A stretch of 64,000 bases of DNA from Demequina maris (GTDB lineage: Bacteria; Actinomycetota; Actinomycetes; Actinomycetales; Demequinaceae), in contig NZ_BBLX01000014.1 in assembly GCF_000971155.1 (NCBI RefSeq), positions 1 to 64,000 of the forward strand. Reading direction: 5' to 3'. The stretch's first letter is position 1. Each line of letters opens with the position of its first letter. Under the pieces are notes generated by a model. The model saw only the letters and a list, made by a program, of their open reading frames with translations, ran no database searches and had not been told where the DNA came from. The position numbers were made by a program, and so were the translations under genes. Shown here piece by piece: positions 1-6,985 of this stretch.

Positions 1-17
1 CCTGAAAGTTCCATAAA

Positions 18-136
18 GTTGCCGCAGCCATAGCGGGAGGGAAACGCCCGGTCCCATTCCGAACCCGGAAGCTAAGCCTCCCAGCGCCGATGGTACTGCA
101 CTCGCGAGGGTGTGGGAGAGTAGGACGCTGCGGCGC
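18..136 (+). rRNA. rrf: 5S ribosomal RNA
   Basis: The sequence has the conserved actinobacterial 5S core (GAACCCGGAAGCTAAG around 61-76 and GATGGTACTGC around 89-99). The two ends pair: GCCGCAGC at 21-28 is complementary to GCTGCGGC at 127-134, closing helix I. It is the last gene of an rRNA operon whose 16S and 23S genes lie to the left of the window. The exact ends are estimated from the helix. Confidence 0.95.
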
Positions 137-144
137 ATTTCTTC

Positions 145-178
145 ACAAGAGGCCCCACCGCAAGGTGGGGCCTCTTGT
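145..178 (+). terminator. Intrinsic terminator of the rRNA operon
   Basis: Perfect 15-bp inverted repeat, left arm 145-159 and right arm 164-178, with a GCAA tetraloop. It lies just after the 5S gene. The arms hold a GGCCCCACC core flanked by A/T-rich ends. Its position and strength fit rRNA operon termination. Confidence 0.9.
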
Positions 179-201
179 CGTATACCAGGGCTTTCGCGTA
201 C

Positions 202-1227
202 TCAGCGGCGCGGTGGTGCGGTCGAGGATCGCAGCACGAGCTCGCACGGCACGAGCGCCGCCGGCTCGTCGGTGCTCCCCGCCCCCGCGACCGGCGTGAC
301 GCCCGAGATCCGTGCCCGCAGCTCGTCGACGAGCCGCCGGCCGAGCTCCTCGAAAGGCTGCCGGACCGTCGTCAGCGGCGGGCACAGGTAGCCCGCGAGC
401 GGGATGTCGTCGAAGCCGACGACGGACAGGTCGTGAGGCACGGATCGTCCGGCCTCGGTGCAGGCGAGCATCAGTCCCGCCGCCATCTCGTCGTTCGCGC
501 AGAACACGGCGGTGGCGTCGTCGCGCGCGGCGAGCTCCGCGCCGGCCGCGCGGCCCGACTCCGCCGTCCAGTCGCCCTGGAGGGGAGCGGGCGGGGTGAT
601 GCCCCGCTCCTCGAGCACCTCCCGCCACGCCTGCAGGCGGGCGCGGGCCGGGATCGAGTCCGCGGGGCCCGCCACGTGATGGACGGTGCGGTGTCCGAGG
701 TCGAGCAGGTGCGTGACCGCGGCGCGCGCGCCGCCCGCGTGGTCCGCGCCGACCATGGGGAGTCGTCCGCCGAAGGTCGCGTCGGCCACCACCACCGGGA
801 GGCCGGCGGGCAGCGCGAGCCTGCCCGCATCCTCGATCTCGGCCCGGATGATGATGAGCCCGTCGATCGCCTGGTGGGAGAGGCGCGAGGCGGCCTCGGC
901 GACGTCCTCGTGCTCGGTCGAGTCGATGTCGAGGAGCGTGACGGTGTGGCCGAAGCCCCGCGCGGCCTGCACCACCGCCTCCACGATGCTCGACTCGCCC
1001 GTGCGGGCGAGCCGGTGCGCGATGACGCCGATCGTCTCGAAGCTGCCCGACCTCAGCGCGCGGGCGGCGGTGTTCGGCGTGTAGCCGACGGAGTCCATCG
1101 CCTCGAGCACGCGCTGCCGCGTGCCGGGGCTCACGTTGAGGGAGCCGTTGGCGACTCGCGACACGGTCTGGCCCGATACCCCGGCGAGCCGCGCGACGTC
1201 GGACATCGAGGCGCGCGAGGGGGTCAT
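202..1227 (-). CDS. LacI-family transcriptional regulator
   Basis: A 341-residue DNA-binding repressor of the LacI/GalR family. The helix-turn-helix lies at about residues 8-30 (DVARLAGVSGQTVSRVANG) and is followed by the hinge and the YTPNTAARAL segment. The rest is a periplasmic-binding-protein-like sugar-sensing domain with the family signatures VFCANDEMAAG and VVGFDDIPLAGY. The ATG start is favoured because a -10-like box (TAGGAT on this strand, 1234-1239) lies 6 bases upstream, as expected for a leaderless mRNA. It follows the SDR gene on the same strand by 18 bases, so it may also be read through. No glycosidase or transporter is adjacent, so its ligand and targets are unknown. Confidence 0.9.
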   Translation of the reverse strand: MTPSRASMSDVARLAGVSGQTVSRVANGSLNVSPGTRQRVLEAMDSVGYTPNTAARALRSGSFETIGVIAHRLARTGESSIVEAVVQAARGFGHTVTLLDIDSTEHEDVAEAASRLSHQAIDGLIIIRAEIEDAGRLALPAGLPVVVADATFGGRLPMVGADHAGGARAAVTHLLDLGHRTVHHVAGPADSIPARARLQAWREVLEERGITPPAPLQGDWTAESGRAAGAELAARDDATAVFCANDEMAAGLMLACTEAGRSVPHDLSVVGFDDIPLAGYLCPPLTTVRQPFEELGRRLVDELRARISGVTPVAGAGSTDEPAALVPCELVLRSSTAPPRR

Positions 1228-1245
1228 GCAGGCATCCTAGGCGCG

Positions 1246-2010
1246 TCAGTGCAGGTGTTCGCCGGTGATCTCCGCCAACCGGTCGACGAGCGCGGCCCGG
1301 AGCGCCGCATCGTGCGCCGCGGGCGGGGCGGCCTCGGCCCGGCGCTTGTGGACGTACTGCCCGCCGCGCCGCGCGACCGCCTCGTCGGAGGTGGCCATCC
1401 ACACGGGGGTGTCGGCGCCGTCGGACAGCGGCAGCGTGGCGCGGGGCCCGCCCATGCGGGTGCGCACCCACCCAGGGTGGACGATGTTGGTCGGGCGGTC
1501 GGTGTGGCGTTCGGCGATCTCGAAGGCGAGCATCGTCAGCAGGAGCTTCGAGTCCGCGTAGACCTGATGCCCGTCCCACGGCTCCGGCACCTGGAGATTC
1601 ACCAGCGGACGCCCGGACCGTGCGGCGTCGGAGCCGATGAAGACGATGCGCCGGGACAGGGGCAGCAGCGCGCTCAGCAGGTACGGCGCGACGACGTTGA
1701 CCTGCAGCACCCGGTCGAGCCCGTCCTCCGTCAGCACCTGCCGGGACTCGCCGGGACCCATGGCCGCGTTGTGGATCACGACGTCGTAGGGCCCCCGTCC
1801 CCGCGCATCGTCCGCCAGCAGGCGCGTCGACGCGAGCGAGTCGAGCCGTCCCGTCACGGATCCGAAGGCGCCGGGCACGGCGGCCCGCGCCACCTCGGTG
1901 CGGGCGGCGTCGCGACCATGGACCACGACCTCGTACCCGAGGCCCGCGAGGCGGCGGGCGATCTCGGAGCCCAGGCCCTGGGCCGCTCCGGTGACGAGGG
2001 CGCGCGGCAT
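1246..2010 (-). CDS. Short-chain dehydrogenase/reductase (SDR)
   Basis: A 254-residue NAD(P)-dependent oxidoreductase with a Rossmann fold. The cofactor loop TGAAQGLG is at residues 7-14. The motif HNAA (80-83) stands in for NNAG, Ser127 lies in FIGSDAA, and the catalytic pair is Tyr151/Lys155 in YADSK. The length is normal for a single-domain classical SDR. The start was set at MPRALVTG because this places the glycine motif at the N-terminus. The longer open frame runs back over the carbonic anhydrase gene and is not real. It is divergent from that gene across about 80 bases. The substrate cannot be told from sequence. Confidence 0.88.
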   Translation of the reverse strand: MPRALVTGAAQGLGSEIARRLAGLGYEVVVHGRDAARTEVARAAVPGAFGSVTGRLDSLASTRLLADDARGRGPYDVVIHNAAMGPGESRQVLTEDGLDRVLQVNVVAPYLLSALLPLSRRIVFIGSDAARSGRPLVNLQVPEPWDGHQVYADSKLLLTMLAFEIAERHTDRPTNIVHPGWVRTRMGGPRATLPLSDGADTPVWMATSDEAVARRGGQYVHKRRAEAAPPAAHDAALRAALVDRLAEITGEHLH

Positions 2011-2091
2011 GGCTTCATCGTTGCAACCGCACCGGCGCACGACAAGAGGCAGATTAGGCTGGGCCCGCAACCCGTCCCCGAAGGAGCACCC

Positions 2092-2580
2092 ATGGGAATC
2101 GCCGACGAGCTCATCGCCAACAACGCCGAGTACGCGACCACGTACACGCCGGACCGGCCGCTGCCGCCGCGCCGTCAGCTCGCCGTGGTGGCCTGCATGG
2201 ACTCCCGCCTCGACGTGTTCGCGATGCTCGGGCTCGAGGTCGGCGACGCGCACGTCATGCGGAACGCGGGCGGCGTCATCACCGACGACATGATCCGTTC
2301 GCTCGTCATCTCCCAGCGCAAGCTCGGCACGCGCGAGATCATCCTCGTGCACCACACCGACTGCGGCGCGCTCACCTTCACCGACGACGAGCTGCGCAAC
2401 CAGCTCCTCGACGAGACCGGCCTCAAGCCCACCTGGAGCCCCGAGTCCTTCAAGGACCTCGACGCGGACCTCCGTCAGTCGATGGAGCGCCTGCGTCGCA
2501 GCCCGTTCCTGGTCGACACCTCGCAGGTGCGGGGCTTCGTCTTCGACGTCCACACGGGGCAGCTGCGCGAGGTCCTCTGA
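2092..2580 (+). CDS. Beta-class carbonic anhydrase
   Basis: A 162-residue enzyme that interconverts CO2 and bicarbonate in the cytoplasm. The zinc ligands of the beta class are visible: Cys35 in CMDSRLD (with the Asp37/Arg39 dyad), then His88 and Cys91 in HHTDCG. The size matches the short actinobacterial type (like M. tuberculosis Rv1284 as I recall). The start is decided by AAGGAG at 2081-2086, five bases before ATG. It is a single gene followed by the DUF1232 protein on the same strand. Confidence 0.92.
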   Translation: MGIADELIANNAEYATTYTPDRPLPPRRQLAVVACMDSRLDVFAMLGLEVGDAHVMRNAGGVITDDMIRSLVISQRKLGTREIILVHHTDCGALTFTDDELRNQLLDETGLKPTWSPESFKDLDADLRQSMERLRRSPFLVDTSQVRGFVFDVHTGQLREVL

Positions 2581-2613
2581 GGGCCCGCGCCCGGGAGGGC
2601 GCATACTGGGCGC

Positions 2614-2871
2614 ATGTGGATCCGCTTCCTCAAGGCCGTCCGGACGGGCGAGCACCGGCTCGCGCCCATGACGTGGATCGCCGCCGCGGGCGCGGTCCTC
2701 TACACGCTGTGGCCGCTCGACCTCATCCCGGAGCTGGTCCTCGGGCCGCTCGGGTTGGTGGACGATGCGGGGCTGTGGGGCATCCTCATCGTCCTGGTGA
2801 CGCGAGAGAAGCAGCGCTTCGAGGCCACGCTGCGCGCCGACGCGATCGACGTGGAGGGCGTGGTCCGCTGA
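2614..2871 (+). CDS. Small DUF1232 (YkvA-like) membrane protein
   Basis: An 85-residue protein with the DUF1232 signature: a hydrophobic stretch reading LYTLWPLDLIPE, then a short loop, then LGLVDDAGL and a second hydrophobic helix. Two membrane or membrane-associated helices are likely (about residues 20-45 and 50-62). The family is widespread and its function is not established. It starts 33 bases after the carbonic anhydrase stop, so the two could be co-transcribed. Confidence 0.82.
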   Translation: MWIRFLKAVRTGEHRLAPMTWIAAAGAVLYTLWPLDLIPELVLGPLGLVDDAGLWGILIVLVTREKQRFEATLRADAIDVEGVVR

Positions 2872-2930
2872 GGCGCCCGACCCGGCGGCCCGCCCTGACA
2901 GGAGCCCGGCCCTGACGTAGCGTCGGAGGC

Positions 2931-3653
2931 ATGAGCACCCCGGGCTTCTCGGACCTCACGGCCGTGGTCGTGAACTGCACCCTCAAGCCGTCCCCCACCC
3001 TCTCGCATACGCAGGGCCTGCTCGACGACGCGATCGCGATCATGCGGGCCCAGGGCGTGACGGTCGACGTGTTCCGCGCGGTCGACCACGTCATCGCGCC
3101 GGGCGTCTACCCGGACATGCGCGAGGACGTGCCGGGCGGCAGCCAGGACCGCGACGACTGGCCGGTGCTGGCCTCGCGCATCCTCGACGCCGACATCCTG
3201 CTGCTGGGCACCCCGATCTGGCTGGGCGACAAGTCCTCGGTCGCGACTCGGGTGATCGAGCGCCTGTACGGGCTGTCGGGCGACCTCAACGACCGCGGCC
3301 AGTACCTCTACTACGGGCGCACGGCGGGCGTGGTGGTGACCGGCAACGAGGACGGCGTCAAGCACGTCGCGATGAACGTCCTCTACTCGCTCCAGCACCT
3401 GGGCTACACGATCCCGCCGAACGCGGACGCCGGCTGGGTGGGCGAGGCCGGGCCGGGACCGTCCTATCTCGACGAGGACAGCGGCGGCCCGGAGAACGAC
3501 TTCACGCAGCGCAACACGACGTTCATGGCGTGGAACCTCATGCACGTCGCGCGCTGGCTCAAGGACGGCGGAGGCTTCCCCGCGGGCGGCAACTCGCGCC
3601 GCGAGTGGGACGCGGGGGCCCGCTTCGACCACCCGAACCCGGAGTACCGATGA
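2931..3653 (+). CDS. Flavodoxin-like / NADPH-dependent FMN reductase family protein
   Basis: A 240-residue flavodoxin-fold protein. The N-terminal strand VVVNCTLKPSPTLSHTQ is the FMN phosphate-binding region of the reductase family. GTPIWLGDKSS near residue 91 and VVVTGNEDGVKH near residue 137 are the second and third flavin-contacting loops. It probably reduces FMN or quinones with NAD(P)H; the substrate is unknown. A box TAGCGT (2918-2923) lies 7 bases before ATG, which fits a leaderless transcript; a GGAGG is also present but only one base from ATG. Its stop codon overlaps the start of the next gene (ATGA). Confidence 0.85.
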   Translation: MSTPGFSDLTAVVVNCTLKPSPTLSHTQGLLDDAIAIMRAQGVTVDVFRAVDHVIAPGVYPDMREDVPGGSQDRDDWPVLASRILDADILLLGTPIWLGDKSSVATRVIERLYGLSGDLNDRGQYLYYGRTAGVVVTGNEDGVKHVAMNVLYSLQHLGYTIPPNADAGWVGEAGPGPSYLDEDSGGPENDFTQRNTTFMAWNLMHVARWLKDGGGFPAGGNSRREWDAGARFDHPNPEYR

Positions 3654-4150
3654 TGAGCAGCGTCGAGCACCGCCCCGCGCGCGCCTACGTCGCGATGCCC
3701 ATGGACGTCACCCTCGAGCAGCTCCCGCGCGTGGTGGGGGAGGAGTTCGAGCGGGTGGCCGCGCTGCTCGACTCCCGCGGGATCGCGCCCCGCGGCGCGG
3801 TGATCCGCTACATCGCGGCCCGCCCGGACGGGACCTTCTCAATCGAGGTCGGCCACCTCGTGGACCCCGCGGACCTCGAGGGCTCGCCGATCGCTCCCGA
3901 CGAGCTGCCGGCGGGCGAGTACTCGGTCGCTCACCATGACGGTCCGTACAACCGGATCGGTGCGGTCACGCGGGCGCTCATGGACTCGTGGGCCCCGGAG
4001 GGGATCGCGCCGGCCTCCGCGCACACGACGACGGGCGAGGACTATGCGTGCTGGTACGAGCTCTACCTCGACCTGCCGCGCGAGGGCGAGCACGGCCCCG
4101 AGGGCCCGGTCGAGGTCGCGGTGCTCACGGCACCCGCGGACGCGGGCTAG
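3650..4150 (+). CDS. GyrI-like / AraC effector-binding domain protein
   Basis: A 166-residue stand-alone small-molecule-binding domain of the GyrI/AraC_E_bind type. It has two repeated beta-alpha-beta units: RAYVAMPMDVTLEQLPRVVGEEF at the start, and the family's typical YSVAHHDGPYNRIGAVTRALMDSW followed by YACWYELYLDLP. There is no DNA-binding part. Its ATG overlaps the previous stop, so it is translationally coupled to the flavin reductase, suggesting a joint role in detoxification or drug sensing (inference). A second ATG follows at once (3653). Confidence 0.85.
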   Translation: MMSSVEHRPARAYVAMPMDVTLEQLPRVVGEEFERVAALLDSRGIAPRGAVIRYIAARPDGTFSIEVGHLVDPADLEGSPIAPDELPAGEYSVAHHDGPYNRIGAVTRALMDSWAPEGIAPASAHTTTGEDYACWYELYLDLPREGEHGPEGPVEVAVLTAPADAG

Positions 4151-4156
4151 GGGCGC

Positions 4157-4435
4157 TCAGGCGGCGAGGGCGAACGATGCGCGGGTCCGGCCCGCCATGT
4201 CGCCCTCCTCGTCGGCCTCCCGGTAGGCGACCATGCCGCCGGGGGCTGTGCATCGTCCATCGCCGTGGTCGGCCACCTGTGCACCCACCTCGAGCAGCGC
4301 CGCGGCAGCGGCGCCCACGCGCCAGGCCACGATCGCGTCGCCGTCCGACATCAGCGCCCAGCCCCGGCCGACGGACATGACCGTGCGGAGCAGCGGTCGC
4401 GTGCCATGGACGAGAGCGGGCGTGCGGGTGTTCAT
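4157..4435 (-). CDS. Hypothetical small protein, coupled to the PH-like gene
   Basis: A 92-residue protein that I do not recognise. It begins MNTRTPALVHGTRPLLRTV and has a small hydrophobic Ala-rich centre. The C-terminal half has mixed charge, with no signal peptide and no clear membrane helix. The start is supported by an ATGA overlap with the stop codon of the upstream membrane gene on the same strand, so the pair is probably translated together. It converges with the GyrI-like gene, leaving only six bases between the stops. Confidence 0.55.
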   Translation of the reverse strand: MNTRTPALVHGTRPLLRTVMSVGRGWALMSDGDAIVAWRVGAAAAALLEVGAQVADHGDGRCTAPGGMVAYREADEEGDMAGRTRASFALAA

Positions 4436-4902
4436 GACGGCGACTCTAAGCCCTTTCGCGCGGGACCGATGACCGCCTCGAGCGCCCTCACGAACGCGGC
4501 CGGATCGTCGAGGGACACTGCGTGGGCGGAGCCGTCCTCGAGCTCGACGAGCACGTTGGCCTCGCCCGCGTAGACGGTGCGCAGCGCCTCCTTCGGCAGG
4601 CCGTCGTTCGACGGCGCCGAGCGGACGGCGACGATGCGCGCGGCCGGGACCTCGACGGGCCGGCGCAGCCCGCGGCGGAGGGTAAGGGTGCCGCCCTCCA
4701 AAGTGATCGGGCGGCGCACGGCGGCGGCCCAATCGACCAGCACGTAGCCGATGAACGCCACCGACAGCACCGTGACGACGAGCGCGACGGCCGTGCTCCA
4801 CCGCGACAGCAGCAGGTGCGCGACAGGGATCTCGATGATCGAGACCGCGGTCACGGCGAGGACGAGCTGCCGGGCCAGCCCGAGCGCGTAGGAGAACTGC
4901 AT
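4432..4902 (-). CDS. Two-helix membrane protein with bacterial PH-like domain
   Basis: A 156-residue membrane protein. Two hydrophobic helices (about residues 8-32 and 36-60) are followed by a beta-rich cytoplasmic domain (ITLEGGTLTLRRGLRRPVEVPAARIVAV) of the bacterial pleckstrin-homology-like kind found in small actinobacterial membrane proteins. The role is not known. A TAGCCT box (4909-4914) sits 6 bases before ATG, which suggests a leaderless transcript that also carries the downstream small gene. Confidence 0.7.
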   Translation of the reverse strand: MQFSYALGLARQLVLAVTAVSIIEIPVAHLLLSRWSTAVALVVTVLSVAFIGYVLVDWAAAVRRPITLEGGTLTLRRGLRRPVEVPAARIVAVRSAPSNDGLPKEALRTVYAGEANVLVELEDGSAHAVSLDDPAAFVRALEAVIGPARKGLESPS

Positions 4903-4930
4903 GCGCTCAGGCTAGGGCCGCCCGCGGGCC

Positions 4931-6823
4931 TCAGGCGCCCTTGTCCTCGTCGCCCGCCGGCGGTGCCTCGGGCGGGGCGTCCGCGGCGGCCGCCTCCTCG
5001 ACGTCGCGGTGCGCGATCGCGATGCTGTCGGTGTCGAGCGACTCGTAGTGCGGCTCGGAGTCGGTCGGGGCATCCGCGACGCCCCCCGTGGGGGGCGCGT
5101 TCGTGGCGTCGACCGTCGTCGCCGCCATCGCGGCGCCCGCCGCCGACTGCTGCTGCGCCGTCGCATCGTCCCGCCGTCGTCGGCGCCACGACATGCGCAG
5201 GCGTGGCTGCGGCACCTCGGTCGTGGACGGCTCGAGGCCGTAGGTGTCGGCGATGTGCTCGACGAACTGCTGGCGGGTGGCGCGCAGGTACGCCCGATGC
5301 TCGCGTTCGAAGGCGCGGAACAGGGACACCACCATGCCGATCATGACGAAGCTGAAGGGCAGGGCGGTGATGATCGCCGCGGTCTGGAGGGCGGTGAGGC
5401 CGCCGGACAGCAGCAGCGCGATCGCGACGGCCGCCGTGGTGCACGCCCAGAAGACGCGCACCCAGCGGGCCGGGGTCTCCTGCCCGCCCGAGGTCAGCAT
5501 GGACAGCACGAAGCTGCCCGAGTCCGAGGACGTGACGAAGAAGATGCCGACGAGCAGGATCGCGCCGAGGCTCGCGATGGACCCGCCGGGGAGGTTCCCG
5601 AGCATGTCGAAGAGGGCGCCCTCGTAGTCGATCGAGCCGTCCGCGCCGATCAGCCCGCCGCTGCCGAAGAGCTCCTGGTAGAGCGCCGTGCCGCCCATGA
5701 CGGCGAACCACAGGAACGTGATCATCGCGGGCACGAGGAGCACGCCCCACACGAACTCGCGCACGGTGCGGCCCTTGGAGACGCGCGCGATGAAGATGCC
5801 GACGAAGGGCGCCCACGAGATCCACCAGCCCCAGTAGAAGGTGGTCCAGCTGGCCTGCCAGGCGGCGCCCTCGGCCCCGGCGTAGGCGGAGACGTTGAAG
5901 CTCAGGCCCACGAAGTTCTGGATGTAGTTGCCGATCGACTGCACGAACTCGCGCAGGAGGAACAGCGTCGGTCCCGTGAAGAGTACGTACAGCAGCAGGA
6001 CGGCGGCGAGGGTCAGGTTGATGTTGGACAGCCACTTCATGCCGCGCGCGAGGCCGGTGAGCAGCGAGAAGAGCGTGATGATCGTGATGATGACGATCAG
6101 CACCACCTGGGTGGTGGTCGTGGGCTCCGCGATGCCGGCGGAGGAGAGGCCCGCCGAGATCTGGAGGACGCCGAGGCCGAGCGAGGTCGCGATGCCGAAC
6201 AGGGTGCCGAGCACGGCGGTGATGTCGATGACGTTGCCCCACCGGCCCTCGACGTGCTTGCCGAGCAGCGGCTCGAGCGACCACCGGATCGACACGGGTC
6301 GGCCCTTGCGGTGGACCGCGTACGCGATCGCGAGGCCGACCACGATGTAGATCGACCAGGCGTGCAGGCCCCAGTGGAGGAAGGTCTGCGACATCGCCGA
6401 CTGGGCGAGCTGGGTCTCGGTGCCGGTGACGCCGGGCCGGGGGTCGGCGAAGTGGGCGAGGGGCTCGGAGACGCCGTAGAAGACGAGGCCGATGCCCATG
6501 CCCGCCGCGAACAGGAGGGCGTACCAGGAGAACTTGGAGAAGGCCGGCTCCTCGCCGTCCTTGCCGAGGGTGATGTCGCCGTAGCGGCTGAAGCCGATGT
6601 AGAGCGTCACCACGACGAAGAAGGCCGCGATGAGGACGTAGTACCAGCCGAACGCGTTGATGATGTCGCGCTGGATGGTGTCGAAGAGGCTCTCGGCGGC
6701 GCCGGGCGCGATGATCGCGAAGCCCGCGAAGCCGAGGATGAGGATGGCCGAGGGCCAGAACACCCAGCGGGCCAGGTCTCCGCGAGTCATCGGCTCGCGA
6801 GGCTTGGTGCTCGTGGTCGTCAT
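4931..6823 (-). CDS. BCCT-family osmolyte transporter (betaine/choline/carnitine type)
   Basis: A 630-residue secondary carrier with about 12 membrane helices, probably importing glycine betaine or a related compatible solute with Na+. The BCCT glycine motif GMGIG is at residues 108-112; the GMGIG form is the one seen in Na+/betaine carriers. The conserved WGLHAWSIYIVVGLA and FYWGWWISWAPFVGIFIARVSKGR segments follow. The C-terminal 100 residues are a charged, low-complexity cytoplasmic tail, which in this family can sense osmotic state. The start was chosen at MTTTSTKPRE because GGGGAGG lies about 4 bases upstream; a longer in-frame start has no support. The solute is inferred from the family. 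Confidence 0.93.
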   Translation of the reverse strand: MTTTSTKPREPMTRGDLARWVFWPSAILILGFAGFAIIAPGAAESLFDTIQRDIINAFGWYYVLIAAFFVVVTLYIGFSRYGDITLGKDGEEPAFSKFSWYALLFAAGMGIGLVFYGVSEPLAHFADPRPGVTGTETQLAQSAMSQTFLHWGLHAWSIYIVVGLAIAYAVHRKGRPVSIRWSLEPLLGKHVEGRWGNVIDITAVLGTLFGIATSLGLGVLQISAGLSSAGIAEPTTTTQVVLIVIITIITLFSLLTGLARGMKWLSNINLTLAAVLLLYVLFTGPTLFLLREFVQSIGNYIQNFVGLSFNVSAYAGAEGAAWQASWTTFYWGWWISWAPFVGIFIARVSKGRTVREFVWGVLLVPAMITFLWFAVMGGTALYQELFGSGGLIGADGSIDYEGALFDMLGNLPGGSIASLGAILLVGIFFVTSSDSGSFVLSMLTSGGQETPARWVRVFWACTTAAVAIALLLSGGLTALQTAAIITALPFSFVMIGMVVSLFRAFEREHRAYLRATRQQFVEHIADTYGLEPSTTEVPQPRLRMSWRRRRRDDATAQQQSAAGAAMAATTVDATNAPPTGGVADAPTDSEPHYESLDTDSIAIAHRDVEEAAAADAPPEAPPAGDEDKGA

Positions 6824-6985
6824 GACGCCTCCCCTGGTATCCCGCCCCCGGCTGTCGCCCGGGGCGCCTCGCCCCCCATCTTCCACCCTGGGGGGCGAGG
6901 CCGCGCGGGCGCGCCGAAGCCGCGGGTCCGGGGTCCTACCGAGGAGCCGTGCCCTCGGCAGGGGCCCGGCGAGCCGTCGCGGGTG

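Noticed and set aside
175-2580. An 801-residue open frame from before the LacI gene to the carbonic anhydrase stop
   Set aside because: Only its last 162 codons are a gene. The rest lies antisense to LacI and SDR and matches no family, and AAGGAG marks the true start at 2092.
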